Below are positions 11,949 through 19,730 of a DNA stretch of 64,000 nt, piece after piece. A program made the translations under genes and the position numbers. Each line of letters starts with the position of its first letter. The first letter of the stretch is position 1. The notes beneath the pieces are model-generated. The model was not told the DNA's origin. It saw only the letters and a list, made by a program, of their open reading frames with translations, and did not search any database. The stretch covers positions 6,528 to 70,527 of the forward strand of contig JAZQIE010000072.1 in the NCBI GenBank assembly GCA_045540975.1, in the 5' to 3' direction. The stretch is from SIG510 sp045540975. GTDB taxonomy: Bacteria > Bacillota > Clostridia > Oscillospirales > JAAYXM01.

Positions 11949-12420
11949 CTGTAAAGCGTTTGTAGCCGTCCAGCATTTCGGAATAGCGCGTGAGCATTTC
12001 GGAGATTTCGGGGGCTTGCATGAGTGCGGCAAACGCGGTTTTGACCGCGCTTAAAAATTCCGCTTGAACAAACGCGATTGCATCCTCGTCAAGAAGGGGA
12101 CAGATGTATTTTGCGCGCGGGTCGGGGATGACGGTGAGCGTTCCGTCTTTTAAATACGGCGCAAACGGATAAATGCGGCAGGAGAGGGGTCTGCGATTGC
12201 GCGCACAAGTACCGTCGCAGGTGAAAAAGCCCACTTGCATCCCGTTCATCTCACGGGTTTCACAGGAAATCCCCAAAAACTCCGCCTCACCCGGAAATAA
12301 AATCATGCCGTGGTCTTTGTCCCCGTGACAGCATTTATTGCCGCAAAGAAGACCGCAATCCGCGGCAATGGGGGTTACGTTTGACAAAGCGGCATACGCC
12401 TCTGTGTAAAGCTTTCTCAT
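11935..12420 (-). CDS. YkgJ-type cysteine cluster protein
   Basis: A 161-residue protein with a cysteine pattern typical of the YkgJ/flagellin-N-methylase-like zinc- or iron-chelating family: CGLLCGNKCCHGD near residue 22, then CDGTCARNRRPLSCRIYPFAP near residue 68 and a later YICPL. The family is predicted to bind metal or an Fe-S cluster, but no reaction can be assigned here. The start ATG at 12420 has an AAGGTGA site. It lies 9 bases downstream of the membrane protein gene at 12430-13221 on the same strand, so the two form an operon. Confidence 0.75.
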   Translation of the reverse strand: MRKLYTEAYAALSNVTPIAADCGLLCGNKCCHGDKDHGMILFPGEAEFLGISCETREMNGMQVGFFTCDGTCARNRRPLSCRIYPFAPYLKDGTLTVIPDPRAKYICPLLDEDAIAFVQAEFLSAVKTAFAALMQAPEISEMLTRYSEMLDGYKRFTEKEW

Positions 12421-12429
12421 AGAATCACC

Positions 12430-13221
12430 TTATGCGACCAAGAATTTGTATTTGATTACGCTGTAAAGCGGAACGAACGGAATCATGATAGGGGTGCGGG
12501 ATTTGTAGGCAATGTATTCCGGATTCTCGCCGTAGTTTTTGTCTTGGCGGAGCTCCAAACGTCGCGCACCGCTGAACATGACATAGACAATGCCGAGGTA
12601 TCCGAGAAGTGCAAAGACCCATTGCACCACACCTGCGAGGACATTCACCGCGGAGAGCAAAACCCCGGTCCAGAAAATCAGCTCGCCCAGGTAATTCGGG
12701 CAACGCACGATGCGGAAGAGACCCGTGTCGCAAAAACGGGTGGGATGCTGTTTCTTTGCGCGGCTTTTTTGAATGTCGGAGACCGATTCGAAGAGAATGC
12801 CGAAGAGCATGACCGCGGCACCCACATAGCACCAAGCATCACTTCCGCCTGCGTTTTCCAAACGGAAGTAAACGGGCAGGACCTGAAGGACATACAATGC
12901 GGCGCAGGTCACCCAAATCGCACATTTGACCCCGAATTTCATGGTGCTTCCGTCTTTGATTTCGGTTTTCATGGTGCGGTTGTAAGACGCGCTTTTACGC
13001 TCGCGGAGGAGCAAAAATCCGCCAAGGCGCATCCCGTAAACAAAGAGAAGCGCGCAGGTGAGCAGTGTCCCAAGGCTGAGGGAGTCACGGTACAACACCG
13101 CAAGCAACACCCCAAGCCCCGCGATGGAAAATCCGTAGCCGAGCGAGATGAAATACACGTATTTGTAAAATCCGATGCTGCTGATGAGAAGCGCGGCAAG
13201 GGCGAGATACATCCAATTCAT
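12430..13221 (-). CDS. Membrane protein of the isoprenylcysteine methyltransferase / DUF1295 type
   Basis: 263 residues with about six or seven predicted membrane helices. The C-terminal half has FRIVRCPNYLGELIFWTGVLL and a closing basic YIAYKSRTPIMIPF segment. These resemble the conserved Arg-x-Pro-x-Tyr-x-Gly region of isoprenylcysteine carboxyl methyltransferase and DUF1295/steroid-reductase-like proteins. Enzymatic function in bacteria of this group is mostly unproven. The ATG at 13221 is preceded by CGGAGGTG; a longer version lacks a ribosome binding site. Operon partner of the YkgJ-type gene. Confidence 0.75.
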   Translation of the reverse strand: MNWMYLALAALLISSIGFYKYVYFISLGYGFSIAGLGVLLAVLYRDSLSLGTLLTCALLFVYGMRLGGFLLLRERKSASYNRTMKTEIKDGSTMKFGVKCAIWVTCAALYVLQVLPVYFRLENAGGSDAWCYVGAAVMLFGILFESVSDIQKSRAKKQHPTRFCDTGLFRIVRCPNYLGELIFWTGVLLSAVNVLAGVVQWVFALLGYLGIVYVMFSGARRLELRQDKNYGENPEYIAYKSRTPIMIPFVPLYSVIKYKFLVA

Positions 13222-13289
13222 AAAAAACACCTCCGTGTAAAATGATAGTACCATTTTACACGAAACAGAAGTGTTTTTCAAGGAAAGGC

Positions 13290-13318
13290 TTGACGAAGTT
13301 TTTTTGATGAGATAAACT
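13290..13318 (+). promoter_or_regulatory. Promoter of nagA
   Basis: TTGACG at 13290 and TAAACT at 13313 with a 17-base spacer, 31 bases before the ATG. Confidence 0.7.
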
Positions 13319-13349
13319 AAAAACACAACAGAAGCGGGAGGAAGCCCCA

Positions 13350-14414
13350 ATGATTATTTGTAATGCGAAACTTCACGGCGGTTTGAAGAATGTTGAACTC
13401 TCGGACGGAAAAATCGTAAAAATTTCCGAGAATACGGGAAAAGGCGATCTGGATGCAAAGGGGATGTGTGTCATCCCGGGGCTGATCGACATTCACACCC
13501 ACGGTTACGGCGGAATCGACTGCGACGGGGATTGGGAAGCGCTCAGCCGTGCGTATGCGGCGGCAGGCACCACCTCATTTTTGGCAACCGCGGGCACGAT
13601 TCCGATGGAAAAAATGCGCGAATATAACGACCGCCCGCGTACCGTGAGCGGGGCAAATATCCTCGGAATGCACTACGAGGGTCCGTATATCAACCTTGCA
13701 CGCAAGGGCGGGATGGATGAACGCTATGCGCTTGACCCGATAGCGGAGGACTTCCTGGTGCTGAACAACGCGAAGGTGGTATCTGTTGCACCGGAACTTC
13801 CGGGGGCAATGGAATTTATCCGCAAAGTGAGTCAGGCCGGGGTGCACATCGCGCTCGGTCATACAACTGCGGATTACAAGATCGCATTGGAGGCGTTCCA
13901 AAACGGGGCACAAGGTCTCACCCATATGTTCAACGCGATGCCGGGGATGCTTCACCGTGACCCCGGTCCCATCGGCGCTGCGCTCATGAGCGGGAATTAT
14001 GTCCAGCTTATCTGCGACGGATTCCATGTTTCCCCGCCGGTGATTTATGCGGCGTTTAAGATGTTTGGGGACAAGGTGGTCATGATCTCGGATTCGGTTC
14101 AGCACGGCGGTCTGCCCGATGGCGTGTATCCGCCCACAGACGGCGTCCGCCCGATTGTGGTCAAAAACAAAACCGTCATGACCGAGGACGGTACCATTGC
14201 GGGCAGTTACAAATGCCTGCTTGACGGTATTAAGGTCTGCGTGGAGGTGGGTGTCCCGTTTGATGTTGCGGTGGATGCCGCAACCCGTGTCCCGGCAGAA
14301 CTTCTCGGTGTCAACAAAGGCAGAGTCAAAGCAGGCTTTGACGCCGACCTCCTCATCGTGGATGACGAGATCAATTTGAAACACGTGATTTTGCGTGGGG
14401 AATTGTTTGAGTAA
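13350..14414 (+). CDS. nagA: N-acetylglucosamine-6-phosphate deacetylase
   Basis: Removes acetate from GlcNAc-6-phosphate, giving glucosamine-6-phosphate for cell-wall recycling or amino-sugar catabolism. The 354-residue amidohydrolase-fold protein has the PGLIDIHTHGYGG metal site near residue 47, HYEGPYINLARKGG near residue 110, LGHTTADY near residue 170 and THMFNAM near residue 190. The catalytic Asp is in MISDSVQHGG near residue 250. No nagB or transporter lies next to it, so GlcN-6-phosphate deaminase must be elsewhere. GGAGG site at the right distance from the ATG. Confidence 0.93.
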   Translation: MIICNAKLHGGLKNVELSDGKIVKISENTGKGDLDAKGMCVIPGLIDIHTHGYGGIDCDGDWEALSRAYAAAGTTSFLATAGTIPMEKMREYNDRPRTVSGANILGMHYEGPYINLARKGGMDERYALDPIAEDFLVLNNAKVVSVAPELPGAMEFIRKVSQAGVHIALGHTTADYKIALEAFQNGAQGLTHMFNAMPGMLHRDPGPIGAALMSGNYVQLICDGFHVSPPVIYAAFKMFGDKVVMISDSVQHGGLPDGVYPPTDGVRPIVVKNKTVMTEDGTIAGSYKCLLDGIKVCVEVGVPFDVAVDAATRVPAELLGVNKGRVKAGFDADLLIVDDEINLKHVILRGELFE

Positions 14415-14423
14415 AAAGATATT

Positions 14424-14460
14424 AAGCCGAAAAGACAAAAGGTTGTCTTTTCGGCTTTTT
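14424..14460 (+). terminator. Intrinsic terminator of nagA
   Basis: A 14- to 15-base-pair stem (AAGCCGAAAAGACAA with TTGTCTTTTCGGCTT), a short AAGG loop and a T-run. Confidence 0.85.
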
Positions 14461-14502
14461 CGATAGTCGGGGAAGGTGAGATATCAACTGCGTTTGTGTG
14501 AG

Positions 14503-14648
14503 ATGATGTTATGCTTTGCATAATGATGTTGCTCCTATCGTCGCAATGATGCGATGTTTGCCATGAAATGTGGCGAAGCCACACATCATTTGCGAAGCAA
14601 ACAGCATCAGGCACAGCCGTCATCATTTGCCAACGGCAAACATCATTG
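14503..14648. repeat. Compound element of short hairpins separated by ATCAT-type spacers
   Basis: A gene-free stretch packed with small inverted repeats: TTATGC-ttt-GCATAA, TGTGGC-gaa-GCCACA (14569-14583), TTTGC-gaa-GCAAA (14589-14601) and TTTGCC-aac-GGCAAA (14626-14640). They are joined by repeated ATGATG or CATCAT spacers. No coding potential is seen. The pattern resembles a non-coding intergenic repeat family of the REP or MITE kind; whether it occurs elsewhere in the genome cannot be seen from this window. Confidence 0.6.
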
Positions 14649-14680
14649 AAAAAAGCACTTGCTTTCGCAAGTGCTTTTTT
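14649..14680. terminator. Terminator of tRNA-Arg, bidirectional
   Basis: AAAAAAGCACTTGC-tttc-GCAAGTGCTTTTTT, starting one base beyond the 3' CCA of the minus-strand tRNA. Confidence 0.9.
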
Positions 14681-14681
14681 C

Positions 14682-14756
14682 TGGCACCCCCTGCGGGAAT
14701 CGAACCCACAACGGCCCCTTAGGAGGGGGCTGTTATATCCATTTAACTAAGGAGGC
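14682..14756 (-). tRNA. tRNA-Arg (anticodon CCU, reads AGG)
   Basis: 75 bases that fold as a full cloverleaf: acceptor GCCTCCT with AGGGGGT (two G-U wobbles), D stem GTTA/TAAC with GG in the loop, anticodon stem GCCCC/GGGGC with loop CTCCTAA, a four-base variable region and T stem GTGGG/CCCGC with loop TTCGATT. The 3' CCA is encoded. Confidence 0.96.
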
Positions 14757-14774
14757 ACGGATGGACTTGGTACC

Positions 14775-14803
14775 ATTTTACAACAAAATGAAAAATAAAT
14801 CAA
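14775..14803 (-). promoter_or_regulatory. Promoter of tRNA-Arg
   Basis: On the minus strand TTGATT and TAAAAT are separated by 17 bases, about 20 bases upstream of the mature tRNA 5' end. Confidence 0.65.
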
Positions 14804-14892
14804 AAATTTTTTGGATTTTATAGAAAAGTGACTGAAAATTTGGTATGATATAAAAGTGAAAGAATTGCCCGAATGAAATGGAGGGACCCAAG

Positions 14893-15207
14893 ATGAGTGA
14901 AAAGTTTTCCTTTACCGTTGCAGGCGCGGAGTATACCCTGCGCGCAGACCGTGAGGCGGAGTACATCAAAACCGTTGCGGCGCATTTGGATGCAAAGGTT
15001 TGCGGCTTTTTGCAAAACCCGAACATGACCTTGGGAGAGGCCGCCATTTTGGCAGGGATGGATTTGGGGGACGAGTACTATCAGGTGCTGGAAACCAACG
15101 AGACCCTGCGCGGACAAATCAAAGAACAGTTGGAAGAAATTGCCCGCCTGACCGCGGAAAATACAAGCCTTGCCCGTGAACTTGCGCGGCTCAAGGAACA
15201 AGGATAG
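14893..15207 (+). CDS. zapA: Cell division protein ZapA
   Basis: A small FtsZ-associated protein that bundles FtsZ filaments, 104 residues. It starts MSEKFSFTVAGAEYTLRAD, the ZapA globular domain, followed by a helical region and a C-terminal coiled coil (YQVLETNETLRGQIKEQLEEIARL). The ATG at 14893 is chosen because GGAGGG lies directly upstream; the ATG at 14878 is part of that site. It lies 11 bases from the U32 gene, a neighbour pair widely seen in Clostridia. Confidence 0.88.
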   Translation: MSEKFSFTVAGAEYTLRADREAEYIKTVAAHLDAKVCGFLQNPNMTLGEAAILAGMDLGDEYYQVLETNETLRGQIKEQLEEIARLTAENTSLARELARLKEQG

Positions 15208-15218
15208 GAAGATAGATT

Positions 15219-17315
15219 ATGAAAACCCCGGAACTTCTGGCACCTGCCGGATCGTTTGAGGCGGTCATCGCCGCGGTCCAAAACGGTGCGAATGCGGTTT
15301 ATCTGGGGAGTGGGGATTTTAACGCGCGCAGAAACGCGAAGAATTTCACCGATGAGGAGCTTTTGCAGGCGGTGGAATACTGCCGCGCGCGCGGTGTGAA
15401 GGTACACGTCACGCTGAATACGTTGGTGACCGACCGTGAACTCGGTGAGGTGTCCAAGGTTGTGGAAAAAATCAACCGCTTCGGCGTGGATGCAATCATC
15501 GTTGCGGACCTCGGCATTGCCCGTATGATTCGTCAGATGGTGCCCGACCTTCCCATTCACGCATCCACTCAGATGACCGTTCACAATTTAGACGGTGTGC
15601 TTTGCGCGGCGGAGCACGGGTTTTCCCGTGTGGTGCTTTCGCGCGAGCTTTCCCGCGAAGAAATTCGCTATATTTGTATGAAAAGCCCGATTGAGATTGA
15701 GGTGTTTGCCCATGGCGCGCTTTGTATGTGCTATTCCGGGCAATGCTATTTCTCGGGCGTGGTGGGGCAGAGAAGCGGCAACCGCGGACTTTGCGCACAG
15801 CCGTGCAGACTGTCGTACCGCTTAAATGACCGCACGGGTGACAAACCCCTTCTCAGCCTCAAGGACCTTTGCATGGCAGAGCATTTGCAGGAGCTTTGCG
15901 AGATGGGTGTTGCGAGCATCAAAATCGAGGGACGGATGAAGCGCCCCGAGTATGTTGCCGCGGTCATCCGCACCTATGCAAACTTACTCTCCGAACACCG
16001 CAAGCCCGAACGCGAGGAGCTTGAAATGCTCGAGCGCGTGTTCTCACGTCAAGGCTTTACCGACGGGTATTACACGAATCGGGTGGACCGCAAGATGTTC
16101 GGCACGCGTGTGGAGGAGAATCCGAACGAATCGCAGGCGCTATACAAAGAACTGCGCAAGACCTATCAGGGCGAGCGCCCCACTCTTGGCATCCGTTTTT
16201 ACTGTGTGGTGTGCAAGGGGCATCCCGCTCTGCTTGCCGCAGAGGATACCGACGGTTTCCGTCATGTGGTGAAGGGGCCGATCCCGGAGGATGCGCAGGT
16301 GAAGAGCCTGGACGCTGCCACTATCCGCGAGCAGCTGCGGAAAACCGGCGGCACTCCGTACGGTTATATCAACGCGAAAATCAAGGTGGATGACGGCCTT
16401 GCATTGCCGCTTTCCGCACTCAACGCGATGCGCCGCGAGTGTATTGAAGAACTCGCGCGCCAGCGCATGAATCCGCCGCGCCGCCCGTGTGAGGCATTTC
16501 AGCCCGGGGTACGGCTGCTCAACGAATCGCACCAAATCGGATACACGGTATCGGTTTTACACGCAAAGCAGGTGAGTGAGGAGCTCTTAAAGCTGAATCC
16601 TGCGATGCTCATTGTTCCGCTCTCCGAAATGGTACAAGTTTCCGACAAGCTTGCAAACTGGAGCGCGTATACCACCCTTTGTGTGGCGCTTCCGCGCATC
16701 ATCCGTGACAAGGAGAAGGCGGAAATCACCGCGCAGCTGGATTTGGTGCATCAAAAAGGCGTGCGCCATGCTCTGGTGGGCAACATCGGGCATATCGCGA
16801 TGGCAAAAGAGCGCGGATTTACCCTGCACGGGGATTTCGGGTTGAATGTATTCAACTCGCAGACCGTAAAAGAGCTTCGTCAGGACGGCTTTGAAACCCT
16901 CACCCTTTCGCCCGAACTCACACTCGCGCAGATTCGGGATATTTCCAAGGGGATTCCGTGTGAATTGCTTGTTTACGGCAGACTTCCGCTCATGTTACTG
17001 GAGCATTGTGTGGTCAAGAATACCACGGGAAACTGTGTGTGCAACAGCCCCCAGCATTTGACCGACCGCACAGGTGCGGCATTCCCGATTGTACGGGACG
17101 GCGCATCCCATCGCAATGTGATTTTGAATGCACAAAAGCTGTTCCTTGCAGATAAAAAGCGCGACTATTCCGCAATCGGAATTGCGACCGCGCGGATTAT
17201 GTTCACCACCGAGCATCCCACCGAATGTGTCACGGTGCTCGAGCGGTATCTCGGCAAAAATGATTTTAAGCCGCCCAACTTCACACGCGGCTTGTATTAT
17301 CGAGGTGTGGAATAA
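15219..17315 (+). CDS. U32 family protein with DUF3656 domain (RlhA-like)
   Basis: A 698-residue member of the U32 family. Better-studied relatives are Fe-S enzymes that hydroxylate RNA (RlhA acts on 23S rRNA, TrhP on tRNA); earlier annotation called them collagenase-like peptidases. Visible are the start ELLAPAGSFEAVIAAVQNGANAVYLG, the family signature EVFAHGALCMCYSGQCYFS near residue 165 and the cysteine pair GNRGLCAQPCR. The second half contains the DUF3656 extension and another repeat of the barrel. The stop overlaps the dut start by one base. Which RNA it modifies is unknown. Confidence 0.85.
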   Translation: MKTPELLAPAGSFEAVIAAVQNGANAVYLGSGDFNARRNAKNFTDEELLQAVEYCRARGVKVHVTLNTLVTDRELGEVSKVVEKINRFGVDAIIVADLGIARMIRQMVPDLPIHASTQMTVHNLDGVLCAAEHGFSRVVLSRELSREEIRYICMKSPIEIEVFAHGALCMCYSGQCYFSGVVGQRSGNRGLCAQPCRLSYRLNDRTGDKPLLSLKDLCMAEHLQELCEMGVASIKIEGRMKRPEYVAAVIRTYANLLSEHRKPEREELEMLERVFSRQGFTDGYYTNRVDRKMFGTRVEENPNESQALYKELRKTYQGERPTLGIRFYCVVCKGHPALLAAEDTDGFRHVVKGPIPEDAQVKSLDAATIREQLRKTGGTPYGYINAKIKVDDGLALPLSALNAMRRECIEELARQRMNPPRRPCEAFQPGVRLLNESHQIGYTVSVLHAKQVSEELLKLNPAMLIVPLSEMVQVSDKLANWSAYTTLCVALPRIIRDKEKAEITAQLDLVHQKGVRHALVGNIGHIAMAKERGFTLHGDFGLNVFNSQTVKELRQDGFETLTLSPELTLAQIRDISKGIPCELLVYGRLPLMLLEHCVVKNTTGNCVCNSPQHLTDRTGAAFPIVRDGASHRNVILNAQKLFLADKKRDYSAIGIATARIMFTTEHPTECVTVLERYLGKNDFKPPNFTRGLYYRGVE

Positions 17316-17767
17316 TGAAACTCAAAGTACGCGCGGTATCGGAAAAAATCGGGAGCGAGATTCCGCTTCCCGCATATGCGACCGAAGGGTCGGCAGGACT
17401 GGATTTGCGCGCGTGCATAGACGGTGCGGTCACCCTCCCTACGGGCGGACGTGCGCTGATTCCGACCGGAATTGCGATTGAGCTTCCGAGCGCGGAGACG
17501 GTTGCACTCGTCTTTGCGCGGAGCGGTCTCGCAATCAAGCACGGGCTTGCGCTTTCAAACGGCGTGGGTGTGATTGACAGCGACTACCGCGGCGAAATCA
17601 AGGTGGGGCTTATCAACCAAGGCGAGGAAGACTTTACGGTCGAACCCGGTGAGAGAATCGCGCAGATGGTCATTATGCCGATTCTGCAGCCGGAAATCGA
17701 ATTGGCAGAGTCTCTCTCGGATACCGACCGCGGTGCGGGCGGCTTCGGGTCGACCGGCACCAAGTAA
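17315..17767 (+). CDS. dut: dUTP diphosphatase
   Basis: Hydrolyses dUTP to dUMP and pyrophosphate, keeping uracil out of DNA and feeding dTMP synthesis. At 150 residues it is the usual trimeric type. All five motifs are visible: EGSAGLDLRA, FARSGLAIKHGL, GVIDSDYRGEIKVGL, GERIAQMVI and the C-terminal RGAGGFGSTG arm that closes over the active site. The start ATG overlaps the U32 stop, so translation is coupled. Confidence 0.95.
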   Translation: MKLKVRAVSEKIGSEIPLPAYATEGSAGLDLRACIDGAVTLPTGGRALIPTGIAIELPSAETVALVFARSGLAIKHGLALSNGVGVIDSDYRGEIKVGLINQGEEDFTVEPGERIAQMVIMPILQPEIELAESLSDTDRGAGGFGSTGTK

Positions 17768-17777
17768 GGAGATTTTT

Positions 17778-18347
17778 ATGGCAAAAGTGATCTTGGCATC
17801 CCAATCCCCACGCAGAAAAGAACTGTTGGGACGCGTATTTGAATCGTTTGAGATCATTCCGTCGGGTGTGGAGGAGACTGCGGACGCCTCCTCGCCCTCC
17901 GAGTATGTGATGTCGCTTGCACGTGCAAAGGCGCAGGATGTGGCTTTCAGCGTGGATTCCGATACATTGGTCATCGGGTCGGACACGGTTGTGGTGCTCG
18001 ACGGCAGGATTTTGGAGAAGCCAACCGACGAGGAGGATGCATTTCGGATGCTCTCCGCCATGTCGGGACGAATGCATGAGGTGTACACGGGTCTTGCGCT
18101 GTGTAAGGACGGCAAGACGGTGACCGATTTTGAAGTGACCAAGGTTTGGTTTCGCAGCCTCGGTGCGGATGCAATCCGCCGCTATATTGCATCGGGGGAG
18201 CCGATGGACAAGGCAGGGGCGTACGGCATCCAGCAAAAAGGCGCGCTTTTGGTCAAGGGCATTGAGGGGGACTACTTCAACGTGGTGGGACTCCCGCTCT
18301 GCAAGTTGTGTGAATTGTTGGAAGATTTGGGGTACACCACCCTTTGA
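17778..18347 (+). CDS. maf: Maf-type nucleoside triphosphate pyrophosphatase
   Basis: A house-cleaning nucleotide pyrophosphatase acting on dTTP, UTP or modified nucleotides; Maf proteins are linked to septum formation. The 189 residues contain the signature ILASQSPRRKELLG at the start, SDTVVVLDGRILEKP near residue 70 and the AGAYGIQQKGALLVKGIEGDY region near residue 148. The ATG at 17778 has an AAGGAG site 10 bases after dut. It leads into mreC, the classical maf-mre order. Confidence 0.93.
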   Translation: MAKVILASQSPRRKELLGRVFESFEIIPSGVEETADASSPSEYVMSLARAKAQDVAFSVDSDTLVIGSDTVVVLDGRILEKPTDEEDAFRMLSAMSGRMHEVYTGLALCKDGKTVTDFEVTKVWFRSLGADAIRRYIASGEPMDKAGAYGIQQKGALLVKGIEGDYFNVVGLPLCKLCELLEDLGYTTL

Positions 18348-18361
18348 TGAGGTGAACGGAT

Positions 18362-19201
18362 TTGAGAGATATCTTTGAAAAGAAATGGGTCGCGATTTTT
18401 CTTGCCGCGGTGTTTCTGTGTCTGGTCATGGTGATTTGGTCGGCACTTTCACCCAGCCACGCGTCCCCGATTTCCAATCTTGTGAATATTCTGATTACTC
18501 CGATTCAGGACGGTGTGACTTGGGTGACAAACGGTGCGAAATCCGTGGTGGATCACTATACCGCATACGATGAATTGGAAGCGGAGAATCAAAAGCTCCG
18601 CAAAGAGTTGGCGGACACACGCGGTGCACTCCGCGATGCCGACCATGCGATTTTGGAGAATGAGCAGTTACGTGCCGCACTCGGCATGAAAGAGAAAAAC
18701 CGCTCGTTTGTGATGGAGCCTGCGGAAATCATTGCCCGCAGCAACGAGACCTGGTCGCGCACCTTCACCATCGACAAGGGCACACTTTCGGGTGTGCAGA
18801 TTGACAACTGTGTGGTCACGGTGGACGGTTTGGTGGGGTATGTGAGCGAGGTTGGGACCAACTGGGCAATGGTCACCACCATTGTGGACCCCTCGTCGCA
18901 GATTTCCGCCATCGCATCCCGTACCCGTGAGGTGGCAACCGCGGAAGGCAGCTTTGAACTCATGGGAGACAATCAGTTAAAACTCACGTATCTGGACAAA
19001 GAAACCAAGCTGGTGCAAGGGGATGCCGTGGAAACCTCGGGGTACGGCGGCATCTTCCCGAAGGGCTTGGTCATCGGCTCGGCATCCGAGGTCAGGCTTG
19101 AGACCCACGGCGCCTCCAAATACGCGATTATCACACCTGCGGTGGATTTCCGCACCGTTACTCAGGTGTTGGTCATCAAATCCTTTGAAATGACGGAGTA
19201 A
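18362..19201 (+). CDS. mreC: Rod shape-determining protein MreC
   Basis: A single-pass membrane protein of the elongasome that links the cytoskeleton to cell-wall synthases; 279 residues. There is one N-terminal membrane helix (about residues 9-28), a coiled coil (YDELEAENQKLRKELADTRG) and the periplasm-facing beta-barrel pair with DNCVVTVDGLVGYVSEVG. The start is a TTG at 18362 behind GAGGTGA. mreB, normally just upstream, is not present here; maf takes that place. Confidence 0.92.
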   Translation: MRDIFEKKWVAIFLAAVFLCLVMVIWSALSPSHASPISNLVNILITPIQDGVTWVTNGAKSVVDHYTAYDELEAENQKLRKELADTRGALRDADHAILENEQLRAALGMKEKNRSFVMEPAEIIARSNETWSRTFTIDKGTLSGVQIDNCVVTVDGLVGYVSEVGTNWAMVTTIVDPSSQISAIASRTREVATAEGSFELMGDNQLKLTYLDKETKLVQGDAVETSGYGGIFPKGLVIGSASEVRLETHGASKYAIITPAVDFRTVTQVLVIKSFEMTE

Positions 19202-19205
19202 GAAA

Positions 19206-19730
19206 ATGGACAGCAGTAAACGTGCTTTTTACAAATGGATTTCATATGGCATCCTCATCGCTGCGGTTATGATCGTAGAGAGTACTTTACTGTGCCGTCT
19301 TTCGGTTTTCTCCGCCACTCCGTCGCTGATTCCGTATCTGGTTGCGGTCATCGCGATGCGTGAGGGCATCTCGGGTGCGGCAGGCATCGGACTCATGGCA
19401 GGCATCATCACCGATGCAATGGTCCCGTCTGTGACCGGTTTTTACACAATCACCTTTGTCATCTGCGGTATTGCGGTGGGGATTTTGTGCCGTGTGCTGT
19501 TTCAAAAGCACTATCCCGCCTCGCTGTTGTATTGGCTGATTTGTCTGCTTATTAAGAATGTTGCATATTACGTGGTGGTATTTGTGCTGTGGGGCAGACC
19601 CATCGGCACCGAACTTTTTTGGCGCTGGGGCGGAGAAGTGCTTGCCACCTTGCTGTTTACCCCGCTTTTGTATTGGGCAGTTTGGAACATCAGCCGCAGA
19701 TATCTGCGTGAGGAAGAGAGTGGCGTATGA
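19206..19730 (+). CDS. mreD: Rod shape-determining protein MreD
   Basis: A small integral membrane partner of MreC in the elongation complex, 174 residues with about five membrane helices, consistent with the family. Position supports it strongly: 4 bases after mreC and a 4-base overlap with the PBP2 gene. MreD proteins are poorly conserved, so assignment relies on topology and context. Confidence 0.85.
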   Translation: MDSSKRAFYKWISYGILIAAVMIVESTLLCRLSVFSATPSLIPYLVAVIAMREGISGAAGIGLMAGIITDAMVPSVTGFYTITFVICGIAVGILCRVLFQKHYPASLLYWLICLLIKNVAYYVVVFVLWGRPIGTELFWRWGGEVLATLLFTPLLYWAVWNISRRYLREEESGV

